This document shows, in pieces, positions 56,229-64,000 of a stretch of 64,000 bases of DNA. Positions within the stretch are counted from its first letter, which is position 1. Every line of letters starts with the position of its first letter. The notes beneath the pieces are model-generated. The model searched no databases and was not told the origin of the DNA. It saw nothing but the letters and a program-made list of their open reading frames with translations. The position numbers and the translations under genes are program-made. Location: assembly GCA_011389865.1 (NCBI GenBank), contig JAABTL010000006.1:50741-114740 (forward strand). The letters are read 5' to 3'. This DNA is from Trueperaceae bacterium (GTDB taxonomy: Bacteria; Deinococcota; Deinococci; Deinococcales; Trueperaceae).

Positions 56229-57082
56229 GAAGCGGACGCTCGATCGCCTTCCGGCGTCGCATCCGCCCCGGGTGGACTCGCCGACATGCCGTCCAGCACC
56301 GCCTGCATGTTCGCCATGAGCTGGGCGTGGCCCTCCTCGACCAGCTCGACGAAGAACGCCTCGTCGAAGGAGAGCCCGAGCTCGGCGCGCACCTGGCGGA
56401 TCACCGGGGCCAGCAGCAGGTTCAGTTCGCCGACCGCGCGCATCGAGGCCGCGACCAACTGCTGCACGGCCGGGACCATGACCGCGTCGATCTCGGCGAC
56501 CTTGGCTCGGAGGGCCTCGGTGCGTTGCCGTTCGTGGTCCAGGCTCCGGGCGAGCACGGCGGGGTCGCTGGCGTCGTCCTCCCGTTCGATCGCGGCTACG
56601 AGCCGCTCCTGCTCCGCCAGGGAGCGCTCGATCTTCTCGCTGAGTGACCGAGCCTGCTGGTACTGTTGATCGACGGCGCTGCGCTGCATGGACAACTGGA
56701 TGAACGCCCGCGTGAGCGCCTGCTCGAAGCCGGTGACGGCCTGGATGGTCTCCTCCCGGCCCACCATGGTCACCTTGCCGATCGCGCCGGACTTGCCCAT
56801 GAACGCCCGCATCAACTCCTGATAGGGCACCTCGAGCTCGCTGAAGTTGCCCACCATGCTCATGCCCGTGGCGATCGCCTCGAAGGCGCCGAGGTAGACC
56901 TCGCGGCGCATGTTGAGGTCGCGGGTGCGCGCGTCGAGAGCGCGCTCGTGCTCGTGCTGCAGACGCAGGCGCCGGGTGTTGGAGGTGTTGGTGATGGTCA
57001 CGCCGATCACCGTGAACAGAGAGCCGATGATCACGCCCCAGAAGGTGGCGGGGATCGACGCGATAAGGGCAACGAGATCCAT
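56222..57082 (-). CDS. Membrane-anchored coiled-coil protein, function unknown
   Basis: 286 residues. A single N-terminal transmembrane helix (about 5-30, LIASIPATFWGVIIGSLFTVIGVTI) is followed by a charged segment (RRLRLQHEHERALDARTRDL) and long helical stretches with coiled-coil character, notably about 130-195 (QQYQQARSLSEKIERSLAEQ ... LARSLDHERQRTEALRAK). The N-terminal helix plus HEHERxLDARTRDLNMRREVY resembles many uncharacterised membrane proteins that start with a helix and a basic coiled coil. No enzymatic motif. GAGGAG precedes the ATG. It is divergent from pstS. Confidence 0.75.
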   Translation of the reverse strand: MDLVALIASIPATFWGVIIGSLFTVIGVTITNTSNTRRLRLQHEHERALDARTRDLNMRREVYLGAFEAIATGMSMVGNFSELEVPYQELMRAFMGKSGAIGKVTMVGREETIQAVTGFEQALTRAFIQLSMQRSAVDQQYQQARSLSEKIERSLAEQERLVAAIEREDDASDPAVLARSLDHERQRTEALRAKVAEIDAVMVPAVQQLVAASMRAVGELNLLLAPVIRQVRAELGLSFDEAFFVELVEEGHAQLMANMQAVLDGMSASPPGADATPEGDRASASR

Positions 57083-57186
57083 GCTGCGGCTCCTCGAGTT
57101 CGAGTCGGTGGGCCGGTCGTCGTGGTCCTCGCAACTTAGCACCGCGAGCCGGCGCCTCGGCGGGGCGTCGGTCCCATGACGAAGCG

Positions 57187-57228
57187 CTGACGCTCGCTGA
57201 CCGAGGGCTGACGAGCCGCCCGTAGGGT
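57187..57228 (+). promoter_or_regulatory. Candidate Pho box and -10 for pstSCAB
   Basis: CTGAC occurs three times at 57187, 57197 and 57208 (10- and 11-nt spacing, one helical turn each), and the last ends 10 nt before a TAGGGT hexamer (57223-57228). PhoB-activated promoters have 11-bp direct repeats that replace the -35 and end about 10 nt from the -10, so the layout fits, although the repeat sequence differs from the enterobacterial CTGTCAT. The pstS ATG is at 57284. Confidence 0.5.
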
Positions 57229-57283
57229 TCTCCCGGATGGCGTCCGCACCGCGGGCGTCGACGTCCCCCCACGGAGGAACCTG

Positions 57284-58372
57284 ATGCGCAAGATGTTCAC
57301 CATGATCGCCGCGACGCTGCTCGCGACGGCCACGATCGCCTCGGCCCAGCAGGTCGAACTGCTCGGCGCCGGCGCCACCTTCCCGGCCCCGCTCGTCACC
57401 TCGATGGCCGACGAGTACCGCGACGTCACTGACGGCCGCGTCACCGTCAACTACCAGTCGATCGGCTCCGGCGGCGGTATCCGCCAGTTCACCGAGCAGA
57501 CGGTCATGTTCGGCATGAGCGAAGCCTTCCTCAACGATGACCAACTCGCTGCCATCGCCGAGGCCGGCGGCGGCATCGCGTTCAACCTGCCCATCACGCT
57601 CGGCGACGTCGTCGTGACCTACAACCTGCCCGGCGTCGAGACCGGCCTGGTATTCGATGGCGACACGATCGCCGAGATCTTCCTCGGCAACATCACCACC
57701 TGGGCGGACCCACAGATCGCCGCGCTGAACCCCGACGTGCGCCTGCCCCCGCTGCCGATCACCGTGGTGCACCGCTCGGACGGCTCCGGCACCACCAACG
57801 TGTTCACCAACTACCTCACCAAGGTGTCGCCCGCCTGGAACGAGCGCGTCGGCTTCGCCACCTCCGTGAACTGGCCCACGGGCATCGGCGGCAACGGCAA
57901 CGAGGGCGTCGCCGGCGTCGTCCAGAACACGCCCGGCGCGATCGGCTACAACAGCGCCGTCTACGCCGTGCTCAACGACATCGCCTACGGCTACGTCGTC
58001 AACAAGAGCGGCAACGTCATCGAGCCCAGCCTCGAGGCGACCTCGCTGGCGGCCGACGTGCCGCTGCCGGCGGACACCCGCATCCTGGTCACCGACACCG
58101 AGGCACCCGAGGGCTACCCGATCGCCGGCTTCGCCTGGATGCTCATGTACGAGAACCTCGACGCCAACAACGCGATCTCGACGCGGACCGAGGCGGAGGA
58201 ACTCCTCAAGTTCATCGTCTGGGCCATCACCGACGGCCAGGACCTCGCCGAGCCGCTGGCGTTCTCGCGCATCCCGGCCGCGGTGCTGCAGCTCAACTTC
58301 GACATGATCCGCCAGATGAAGTGGCAGGGCGAGGACCTGGGCGCCCAGGTGCTGGCGGCCGCCGGGTACTGA
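57284..58372 (+). CDS. pstS: Phosphate ABC transporter substrate-binding protein
   Basis: 362 residues. The signal peptide (about 1-21) ends ASA followed by Gln. The PstS fold is clear: LLGAGATFPAPLVTSMADEY, YQSIGSGGGIRQFTEQTVMFGMSEAF, NLPITLGDVVVTYNLPG, HRSDGSGTTNVFTNYL (phosphate-binding loop), and GAIGYNSAVYAV. The phosphate contacts (Thr/Ser and Arg/Asp in these loops) are present. GGAGGAA precedes the ATG. First gene of pstSCAB, with a Pho-box-like array upstream and a stem-loop after it. Confidence 0.95.
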   Translation: MRKMFTMIAATLLATATIASAQQVELLGAGATFPAPLVTSMADEYRDVTDGRVTVNYQSIGSGGGIRQFTEQTVMFGMSEAFLNDDQLAAIAEAGGGIAFNLPITLGDVVVTYNLPGVETGLVFDGDTIAEIFLGNITTWADPQIAALNPDVRLPPLPITVVHRSDGSGTTNVFTNYLTKVSPAWNERVGFATSVNWPTGIGGNGNEGVAGVVQNTPGAIGYNSAVYAVLNDIAYGYVVNKSGNVIEPSLEATSLAADVPLPADTRILVTDTEAPEGYPIAGFAWMLMYENLDANNAISTRTEAEELLKFIVWAITDGQDLAEPLAFSRIPAAVLQLNFDMIRQMKWQGEDLGAQVLAAAGY

Positions 58373-58400
58373 CCTCCCGGTTCGACCCAGCCTGACCGAG

Positions 58401-58429
58401 CGGGCCGGCGTCCACAGGACGCCGGCCCG
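58401..58429 (+). other. Stem-loop between pstS and pstC
   Basis: CGGGCCGGCGTCC (58401-58413), 3-nt loop ACA, GGACGCCGGCCCG (58417-58429), a perfect 13-bp stem 28 nt after the pstS stop, without a T-tract. Such hairpins usually stabilise or partly terminate the binding-protein message. Confidence 0.8.
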
Positions 58430-58477
58430 TTGCCGTGCGATGACGCCGCCATGACACGCCGACGGGAGACTTGGCGC

Positions 58478-59461
58478 GTGGACCGAACCCTGACCGCCAG
58501 CGAGCTCATCCGGCGGCCTACCCACCCGATCTACCGCCGCCTCGGCGACCGCGTGTTCCAGGTCGTCGTCGTGACGCTGGGACTGTCGATCATCGCGCTC
58601 GCGCTGCTGCTGGCCGAGGTCCTGCTCGTCGAGGGATGGGAGCCGCTGCGCCGCTTCGGTTTCTTCGGTTTCCTGACCGGCACCACCTGGGACCCCGTTC
58701 GCGGGGTCTTCGGCACCTGGCCCTTCATCGTCGGCACCCTCATCACCGCCGTCGCCTCGCTGGCGCTCTCGTTCCTCCCCGCCATCGGGGTGGCGATCTT
58801 CAGCGCCGAATACGCCCCGCGCTGGCTGGCCAGCATCATCGACACGATCGTCGACCTGCTCGCCGCCGTTCCGTCGGTGGTCGTCGGCATCTGGGGCATC
58901 TTCGTCCTCGTGCCGCTCATGCAGAACCACGTCTACCTGCCCGTCTACTACTGGGCCTTCGAGAACGCGCCCGGCCTGCTGCCGGTGCTCGGGCCGCCGG
59001 CCGGCTACAACCTGGTCACCGCCACCATCGTGCTGGCGCTGATGATCGTTCCCTACACCACCGCGCTGGCCCGCGACGCCATCCGGCTCGTGCCGCGCTC
59101 GCAACGCGAGGCGGCACGCGCCCTCGGTGCGACGCGCTGGGAGGTCATGCGCATGGCCGTGCTGCCGTACGCCCGCGGCGCCATCGTCGCCGGCGCCATC
59201 CTCAGCTTCGGCCGAGCCATCGGCGAGACGATGGCCGTCGCCATGCTGATCGGCAACTCGAACACGCTGCCCTTCACCTTCTTCGGCCCGGCGGCCACGA
59301 TGCCCTCCGTCATCGTCAACGAGTTCCGCGAGGCGGTCGAGGACCTGCATCTCGCGAGCCTGATGACCGTCGGCTTCTACCTGTTCCTGATCTCGCTCAC
59401 CGTCAACCTCATCGCCGCCTGGCTGCAGCGCAAGCTCGCGGTCGGGGGAAGGGCGCTCTGA
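58478..59461 (+). CDS. pstC: Phosphate ABC transporter permease PstC
   Basis: 327 residues from the GTG at 58478, which has GGGAGA about 8 nt upstream; an ATG at 58451 is the alternative start. Six helices; the PstC features are [42 protein letters not shown] and the EAA loop [24 protein letters not shown], then [15 protein letters not shown]. It forms the membrane channel with PstA. It is coupled to pstA by TGATG. Confidence 0.94.
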   Translation: MDRTLTASELIRRPTHPIYRRLGDRVFQVVVVTLGLSIIALALLLAEVLLVEGWEPLRRFGFFGFLTGTTWDPVRGVFGTWPFIVGTLITAVASLALSFLPAIGVAIFSAEYAPRWLASIIDTIVDLLAAVPSVVVGIWGIFVLVPLMQNHVYLPVYYWAFENAPGLLPVLGPPAGYNLVTATIVLALMIVPYTTALARDAIRLVPRSQREAARALGATRWEVMRMAVLPYARGAIVAGAILSFGRAIGETMAVAMLIGNSNTLPFTFFGPAATMPSVIVNEFREAVEDLHLASLMTVGFYLFLISLTVNLIAAWLQRKLAVGGRAL

Positions 59462-60390
59462 TGGCCGTCACCGCACCCGCAGCTCCCGGCACGCTTGGTC
59501 GGCTTGCGACCGTCACCCCGGAGAACCTGCGCCGCCGCTACCGCCGCGACCGCCTCATGATCGGCCTGCTGGTGGTCGCCACCACCGTCGTCCTCGTCCC
59601 GCTGCTGATCATCGTCTGGTACGTCGTCTCCAACGGCATCAGCGCCGTGCTCACGGCGGACTTCTACACCCAGGACCTCGGCTCGCCCGCGCGCGCCCTG
59701 CAGGGCCGCCCCACCGGCCTGGGACACACGATCCTCGGCACGATGGTCGTCGACGGGCTCGCGCTGCTCATCGCCGTGCCGATCGGCGTGGGCGCCGGCA
59801 TCATGCTCTCCGAGTACCCCGATCACCCGCTCAACCCCGTGCTGCGCATCCTCAACGACACGCTCAACGGCATGCCCGCCATCCTCAAGGGACTCCTCGC
59901 CTTCTCGCTGATCGTCAAGCCGATGGGCACCTTCTCCGGCTTCTCCGGTGCGGTGGCGCTCGCCTTCGTCATGCTGCCGATCCTCGCGCGCGCCACCGAG
60001 GGCGTGTTGCGCATCATCCCCTGGTCGATCCGCGAGGCAGGCCTGGCCCTCGGCCTACCACGCTGGCGCGTCGTGCTCAACACCGTCCTCCCCGCCGCGC
60101 GCGTCGGCGTCGTCACCGGCATCCTCATCGCCTTCGCGCGCGCCGCCGGGGAGGCCGCACCGCTGCTGTTCACCTCCTTCGGCAACAACTTCTTCTCCAG
60201 CACGCCGCTGCGCTACCTCATGGGACCCGTCGACACCCTCCCCGCCCGCCTCTACAGCCTCGCCATCAGCCCCTACAAGGAGTGGCACGCGATGGGCTGG
60301 GGCGCCGGCGTCATCCTGCTCGTGCTGGTCATCGTCACCTTCGTCGGCACGCGCATCGTCACCAGAGCGCGCCACACCACCGACCTGTGA
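59461..60390 (+). CDS. pstA: Phosphate ABC transporter permease PstA
   Basis: 309 residues, six helices. Features are [41 protein letters not shown], the EAA loop [25 protein letters not shown], and [20 protein letters not shown]. Its ATG overlaps the pstC stop (TGATG). It pairs with PstC and is driven by PstB. Confidence 0.94.
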   Translation: MAVTAPAAPGTLGRLATVTPENLRRRYRRDRLMIGLLVVATTVVLVPLLIIVWYVVSNGISAVLTADFYTQDLGSPARALQGRPTGLGHTILGTMVVDGLALLIAVPIGVGAGIMLSEYPDHPLNPVLRILNDTLNGMPAILKGLLAFSLIVKPMGTFSGFSGAVALAFVMLPILARATEGVLRIIPWSIREAGLALGLPRWRVVLNTVLPAARVGVVTGILIAFARAAGEAAPLLFTSFGNNFFSSTPLRYLMGPVDTLPARLYSLAISPYKEWHAMGWGAGVILLVLVIVTFVGTRIVTRARHTTDL

Positions 60391-60422
60391 TCCCGGCCGC
60401 GCGCCCCACCGAAGGAACCCGC

Positions 60423-61274
60423 ATGGACCCCGTGACCAGCCCCCAGACCGCCCCCTCCACCCCGAAGCCGCAGCAGGCCGGCCAAGGCGAGGCGCGCGCC
60501 ACGGTGGCCGCGGACGCCGAGCCGCGCCTGGTCACCGAGGGCATCACCGTCCACTACGGCAACGTCGTCGGCGTCCGCGACGTCAGCCTCACCTTCCGCG
60601 ACAAGACCGTCACGGCGCTCATCGGTCCCTCCGGGTGCGGCAAGACGACCTTCCTACGTTCGCTCAACCGCATGCACGACCTCACGCGCGGCGTCAAGGT
60701 GAGCGGCAGGGCCGTGCTCGACGGCACCGACATCTACGCCAACGGTGTGGACCCCGTCACGATCCGGCGGCGCATCGGCATGGTGTTCCAGAAGCCGACA
60801 CCGTTCCCGACGATGTCGATCTACGACAACGTCGTCGCGGGTCTCAAGCTCGTCGGCATCCGCGACCGCGCGCTGCTCGACGAGGTCGCCGAGCGCTCGC
60901 TGCGGCAGGCCGCGCTGTGGGACGAGGTCAAGGACCGGCTCAAGGCGCCGGCCGCCGGCATCTCTGGCGGTCAGCAGCAGCGCCTGTCGATCGCCCGCGC
61001 CCTCGCGGTCGAGGCCGAGGTGCTGCTGATGGACGAGCCCACCAGCTCGCTCGATCCGCAGTCCACGATGCGCATCGAGGAGCTCATCCAGGAGCTCAAG
61101 GACACCGTGACGATCATCATCGTCACGCACAACATGCAGCAGGCCGCGCGCGTGTCCGACTACACCGCCTTCTTCTACGAGGGTGACCTCATCGAGGTGT
61201 CGGACACGAACCGGATGTTCACCAACCCCAAGGAGCAGCGGACGAACGATTATATCACGGGAAGGTTCGGTTAG
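60423..61274 (+). CDS. pstB: Phosphate ABC transporter ATP-binding protein PstB
   Basis: 283 residues. About 40 low-complexity residues precede the ATPase core: Walker [21 protein letters not shown] (PstB-specific), [18 protein letters not shown], signature ISGGQQQR, Walker [13 protein letters not shown] and H-loop [16 protein letters not shown] precedes the ATG. No phoU or phoRB gene follows within the window. The stop lies within a hairpin. Confidence 0.96.
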   Translation: MDPVTSPQTAPSTPKPQQAGQGEARATVAADAEPRLVTEGITVHYGNVVGVRDVSLTFRDKTVTALIGPSGCGKTTFLRSLNRMHDLTRGVKVSGRAVLDGTDIYANGVDPVTIRRRIGMVFQKPTPFPTMSIYDNVVAGLKLVGIRDRALLDEVAERSLRQAALWDEVKDRLKAPAAGISGGQQQRLSIARALAVEAEVLLMDEPTSSLDPQSTMRIEELIQELKDTVTIIIVTHNMQQAARVSDYTAFFYEGDLIEVSDTNRMFTNPKEQRTNDYITGRFG

Positions 61275-61387
61275 AAACCGAACCTTCCTCGGCAGTTTCG
61301 CTGCGCGAAACTGCTGGGTCGGTTGGAAGCCGAAAGCGCCGCCGCGAAGCGGCGGCACACCTGGGCAGTTTCGCGAAGCGAAACTGC
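61260..61387 (+). repeat. Hairpin cluster after pstB (terminator plus REP-like palindromes)
   Basis: Four hairpins in a row: a 13-bp stem (61260-61272 with 61276-61288) overlapping the pstB stop; GCAGTTTCGC (61292-61301) with GCGAAACTGC (61305-61314), 3-nt loop; GCCGCCGC (61338-61345) with GCGGCGGC (61349-61356); and a second exact copy of the GCAGTTTCGC/GCGAAACTGC hairpin (61365-61387). The GCAGTTTCGC hairpins resemble the one inside iolE. They sit between convergent genes and probably end transcription. Confidence 0.8.
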
Positions 61388-61416
61388 GGGGTCGGTCAGC
61401 ATCGGGTAGATGGACG

Positions 61417-64000
61417 TCAGGCCGCCACGCGTTCGCCGAGCGCGAAGGCCACCGCGTCGCGCTCGCTCAGGGCCGCGCCGCGGGTCTCGAGTTCCGCCGC
61501 CCGCCGTGTCGGCACCGCGGCCCGCGCGGCGGCGAGCGCCGCGTCGTAGGTGCCCTGCTGCGGCGCCGTCAGCGGCACGCCGACCGCCTCGCACAGGCCG
61601 CGCACCGCGCCGGCGAGGACCAGCGCGCGCTCGTGTGCCCCGCGCACCACCGCGAGGTCGAGGAAGCAGCTGACGCTCTGCGCCACCATCGCGCGGGCGC
61701 CGAGCTCGTGCCGCAGGCGCAGCGCGCGGCCGTACAGGTCGTGCGCCTCGTCGTGCTCGCCGGCGCGCTGCGCCAGGATGCCGAGGTTGACGTGGAGGTG
61801 CGCCGCGCCATCGCGGTCGTCGAGCCGTACGCAGAGCTCTAGCGATTCGCGGTACAGCGCCTGCGCGCGTTCCGGATCGCCCGTGTCGAGGTGGACGTTG
61901 CCGAGGTTCGTCAGCGACATCGAGATCCCGGGGAGGTTGTCGATCGACCGCTGGAGCTCGAGGGCGCGCTCGAACTCGCCGCCGGCCGCCGGCAGGTCGC
62001 CGCCGTAGGCGTGCGCGATGGCCTTGTTGTTGCGCACGTTGGCGATCTCCCAGACGTGCCCGATGCGTTCCGCGAGCACGAGGGCCTCGTCGAAGCAGGC
62101 GTGGGCGGTCGCCAGGTCGCCGGTGTCGCGGGCGACCGTGCCGAGGTTGCCGAGCGTCCCGGCTAGGGCCGACGTCCGCTCCAGCGCCCGGTAGGCGTCG
62201 CGGGCCGCCTCCAGAAGCGACCGCGCCGTCTCCAGGTCGCCCCGGCGCCAGGCGACGATGGCGCGGTCCACACGCGCCGAGGCGACCAGGGCGTCGTCGC
62301 CGAGGGCGTGGGCGTCCGTCAACGCCTGCTCGAAGGCCGCGTCGGCCTCCGCGTACCGCCGCTGGTCCTGCAGCAGCAGCCCCTCCGCGAGGAGCGAGCG
62401 GACGCGCTCGGGCGTCGCGAAGGGCGCGCCTGGCAAGGCGCGGATCCGCTCGAACCAGCCCAGGGCATCGGGCCCGAGGCCGCGCCAGCGCCAGAAGCGT
62501 CCGAGCGCGCCGGTCAGCGCGTGGGCGGCGTCGGCGTCCGCGGCCGCCACGGCGCCCGCTAAGGCCCTCCCCAGGTTGCCCGACTCCTCGTCCAGCAGGG
62601 CGAGCGCGTCACGCTGCTCCGGCGTGTCCAGGCGGCGGTCGGCGTCCTCGGCGAGGTCGATGAAGAACGCGCGGTGCCGGTCCTGCAGGTCGCGCGCGAG
62701 CTCGGGTCGTTCCGCGAGCTTGTCCTGGGCGAAGCGTTGCACGACGGGGTGCGGCAGGAACCGGGTGCCGCCGTCGCGGTGCAGCAGCGACCGGTTCGTC
62801 AGCGCGAGCAGCGCATGGAGCGGCACCTCGGCCACGGTCGCGGCGGTGTCGCGGCTGCAGCCGCCCCGGAACACCGCCAGGCGGCGCAGCGCGTCGCGTT
62901 CGCCTTCCCCGAGCAGCTTCCACGAGCTCTCGAACACCGCCCTCAGGCTCGCGTGCCGCGGATCGAGGCCGGGATCGGCCGCGCGTAGGACGTCCAGGTC
63001 GCGCTGCACCTCGCGCAGCACCTCGCTCGGTTCGAGCAGCCGCAGCCAGCCCGCGGCCAGCTCGATGGCGAGCGGGCCGCCGGCCAGAAGCCGCGTCAGG
63101 GCGACGAGCGCCGCGCGTTCGGCGCCTCGGGGATGGAAGTCGGGGCGCACGCGGTGCGCGGCGCGGAGCAGGAGGCCGACCGCGTCGTAGGCCTCGGCGT
63201 CGTCGGCATCGTCGCCCGGCGGGACCGACAGCCCCGCCAGCGCCGCGACCGCCTCGCCCGGCACATCGAGCGCCGCCCGCGAGGACACGACCAGGCGCAG
63301 GCGCGGGCAGCCGTCGAGCAGCGTCACCGCCACGCCTGCCAACTCGGGGAGGTGCTCGGCCTGGTCGAGGACCAGGAGCAGGTCGCGCTCCGCGAGCGCG
63401 GCGGCCAGCGCACCCGCCTCCGGCTCCGTGCGCACCCCGAGCGCCCGGGCGATGGCGGCGACCGCCTCCGCCTCGGACGACGCCGGGGCGAGCGGCACCC
63501 ACGCGGCGCCGTCCTGGTGGTGCCCGGCACGCTCGCGCGCCAGCTGCCGCGCGAGGCGCGACTTGCCGCTGCCGCCCGGACCGTGGATCGTCAGGAGGCG
63601 GCGGTCGTCGCGGCCGAGGAGGCCGTGGAGTTCGGCGAGCTCCAGGTCGCGGCCCACGAAGGGGGTCGCGTCGGTCGCGAGGTTGCGGACGGGACCGGGT
63701 CTCACGTCGCGCTCGGTGGCGACGGACGCCGAAAGCTCGCGCGTTGCGCTAGCGCGCGACGCGTGCTCGGGCTTCGGGTCCGGCGGGGCGGCCTCGCCCA
63801 GCTCGCCCGAGCGGACCGCGTCGGCGAGCCGGGCCGTGGCCGGGAGCGGCTCGAGCGACAGCTCTTCGGCGAGGCGCGCGCGGAAGGCCTCGTAGGCCTG
63901 CAGCGCGGCGTCACGCCGGCCCGCCCGTGCCTCGCAGCGGATCAGCGCTTGGATGGCCTCCTCCAGCAGCTCGTCGGCGGCGAGCAGGCGCCGGAGCAGA
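61417..64000 (-). CDS. BTAD-NTPase-TPR transcriptional regulator (AfsR/SARP-like), 5' part outside the window
   Basis: 860 residues visible, reading off the right edge with no stop, so the N-terminal DNA-binding domain lies outside. The first ~75 visible residues are a bacterial transcriptional activator domain (ELLEEAIQALIRCEARAGRR ... QAYEAFRARLAEEL). After a ~30-residue linker comes an NB-ARC/STAND-like NTPase: Walker A TIHGPGGSGKSRLARQLA and Walker B LLLVLDQAEHL. The C-terminal half is TPR-like (AGTLGNLGTVARDTGDLATAHACFDEAL, SMSLTNLGNVHLDTGDPERAQALYRESL). It should be a signal-integrating transcription activator. A GTG at 63705 is internal, not the start. Confidence 0.85.
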   Translation of the reverse strand, partial: LLRRLLAADELLEEAIQALIRCEARAGRRDAALQAYEAFRARLAEELSLEPLPATARLADAVRSGELGEAAPPDPKPEHASRASATRELSASVATERDVRPGPVRNLATDATPFVGRDLELAELHGLLGRDDRRLLTIHGPGGSGKSRLARQLARERAGHHQDGAAWVPLAPASSEAEAVAAIARALGVRTEPEAGALAAALAERDLLLVLDQAEHLPELAGVAVTLLDGCPRLRLVVSSRAALDVPGEAVAALAGLSVPPGDDADDAEAYDAVGLLLRAAHRVRPDFHPRGAERAALVALTRLLAGGPLAIELAAGWLRLLEPSEVLREVQRDLDVLRAADPGLDPRHASLRAVFESSWKLLGEGERDALRRLAVFRGGCSRDTAATVAEVPLHALLALTNRSLLHRDGGTRFLPHPVVQRFAQDKLAERPELARDLQDRHRAFFIDLAEDADRRLDTPEQRDALALLDEESGNLGRALAGAVAAADADAAHALTGALGRFWRWRGLGPDALGWFERIRALPGAPFATPERVRSLLAEGLLLQDQRRYAEADAAFEQALTDAHALGDDALVASARVDRAIVAWRRGDLETARSLLEAARDAYRALERTSALAGTLGNLGTVARDTGDLATAHACFDEALVLAERIGHVWEIANVRNNKAIAHAYGGDLPAAGGEFERALELQRSIDNLPGISMSLTNLGNVHLDTGDPERAQALYRESLELCVRLDDRDGAAHLHVNLGILAQRAGEHDEAHDLYGRALRLRHELGARAMVAQSVSCFLDLAVVRGAHERALVLAGAVRGLCEAVGVPLTAPQQGTYDAALAAARAAVPTRRAAELETRGAALSERDAVAFALGERVAA

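Noticed and set aside
63702..63914. 70-codon minus-strand frame whose stop overlaps GTG 63705
   Set aside because: It looks like a GTGA-coupled gene, but the other frame through the same DNA encodes a continuous BTAD domain, so the GTG is internal.

Overview
The window is about 72% GC by eye (not counted) and almost fully coding. It looks like one chromosomal stretch of a diderm bacterium, most likely Deinococcota (Truepera/Deinococcus-like). Three signs support this. (1) At least six genes have a TANNNT -10 hexamer ending only 5-6 nt before the start codon and no Shine-Dalgarno sequence, which is the leaderless mRNA layout known in Deinococcus. (2) Many exported proteins have signal peptides of the type AxA followed by Gln. 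(3) TolC-like outer-membrane proteins sit with MacAB-type pumps. The taxonomic guess is inference; no rRNA or tRNA gene was seen.

Left part (1-15.6 kb): a VapBC toxin-antitoxin pair cut by the left edge; an M20 amidohydrolase; a two-component system followed by an exported protein with an internal duplication; feoABC for Fe(II) uptake; a decaheme c-type cytochrome made of two pentaheme modules with calcium-loop motifs; an aldo/keto reductase; a HExxH lipoprotein; an alpha/beta hydrolase; and an ABC exporter pair.

Middle (15.7-45.5 kb): a translationally coupled inositol-catabolism operon iolDGEBC preceded by a three-unit promoter-bearing repeat; a lipoprotein; a first Fe(III)-type ABC cassette with a fused, enlarged permease; a group of small housekeeping-like genes (HAD phosphatase, ThpR, a truncated EamA remnant, MFS, EthD/Dabb, RidA, BtpA); a five-gene MacA-MacB-TolC-TolC pump operon on the minus strand; an SGNH hydrolase; and a GntR/HutC-regulated phnDCEE-like operon ending in a HAD-IIA phosphatase. 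In that operon the ATPase gene appears to start at ATT.

Right part (45.5-64 kb): a nitroreductase; nifJ (pyruvate:ferredoxin/flavodoxin oxidoreductase) coupled to a dihydroorotate-dehydrogenase-like gene and closed by a textbook terminator; a tyrosine phosphatase-like gene; an unannotated 34-residue leaderless ORF coupled to a HEPN-like/CBS protein; a second, smaller Fe(III)-type ABC cassette; a membrane coiled-coil protein; pstSCAB with a Pho-box-like array; and a large BTAD/NTPase/TPR regulator whose start lies beyond the right edge.

Two layers of non-coding structure recur. All four substrate-binding-protein genes are followed by a GC-rich stem-loop without a T-tract before the next transporter gene, probably setting higher binding-protein expression. 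REP-like palindromes occur near 15.8, 18.9 and 61.3 kb, one of them read in frame as the start of iolE. Metal and phosphorus acquisition dominate the content (Feo, two Fe(III)-type importers, Pst, Phn-like), alongside a potentially low-oxygen electron-transfer theme (decaheme cytochrome, NifJ).
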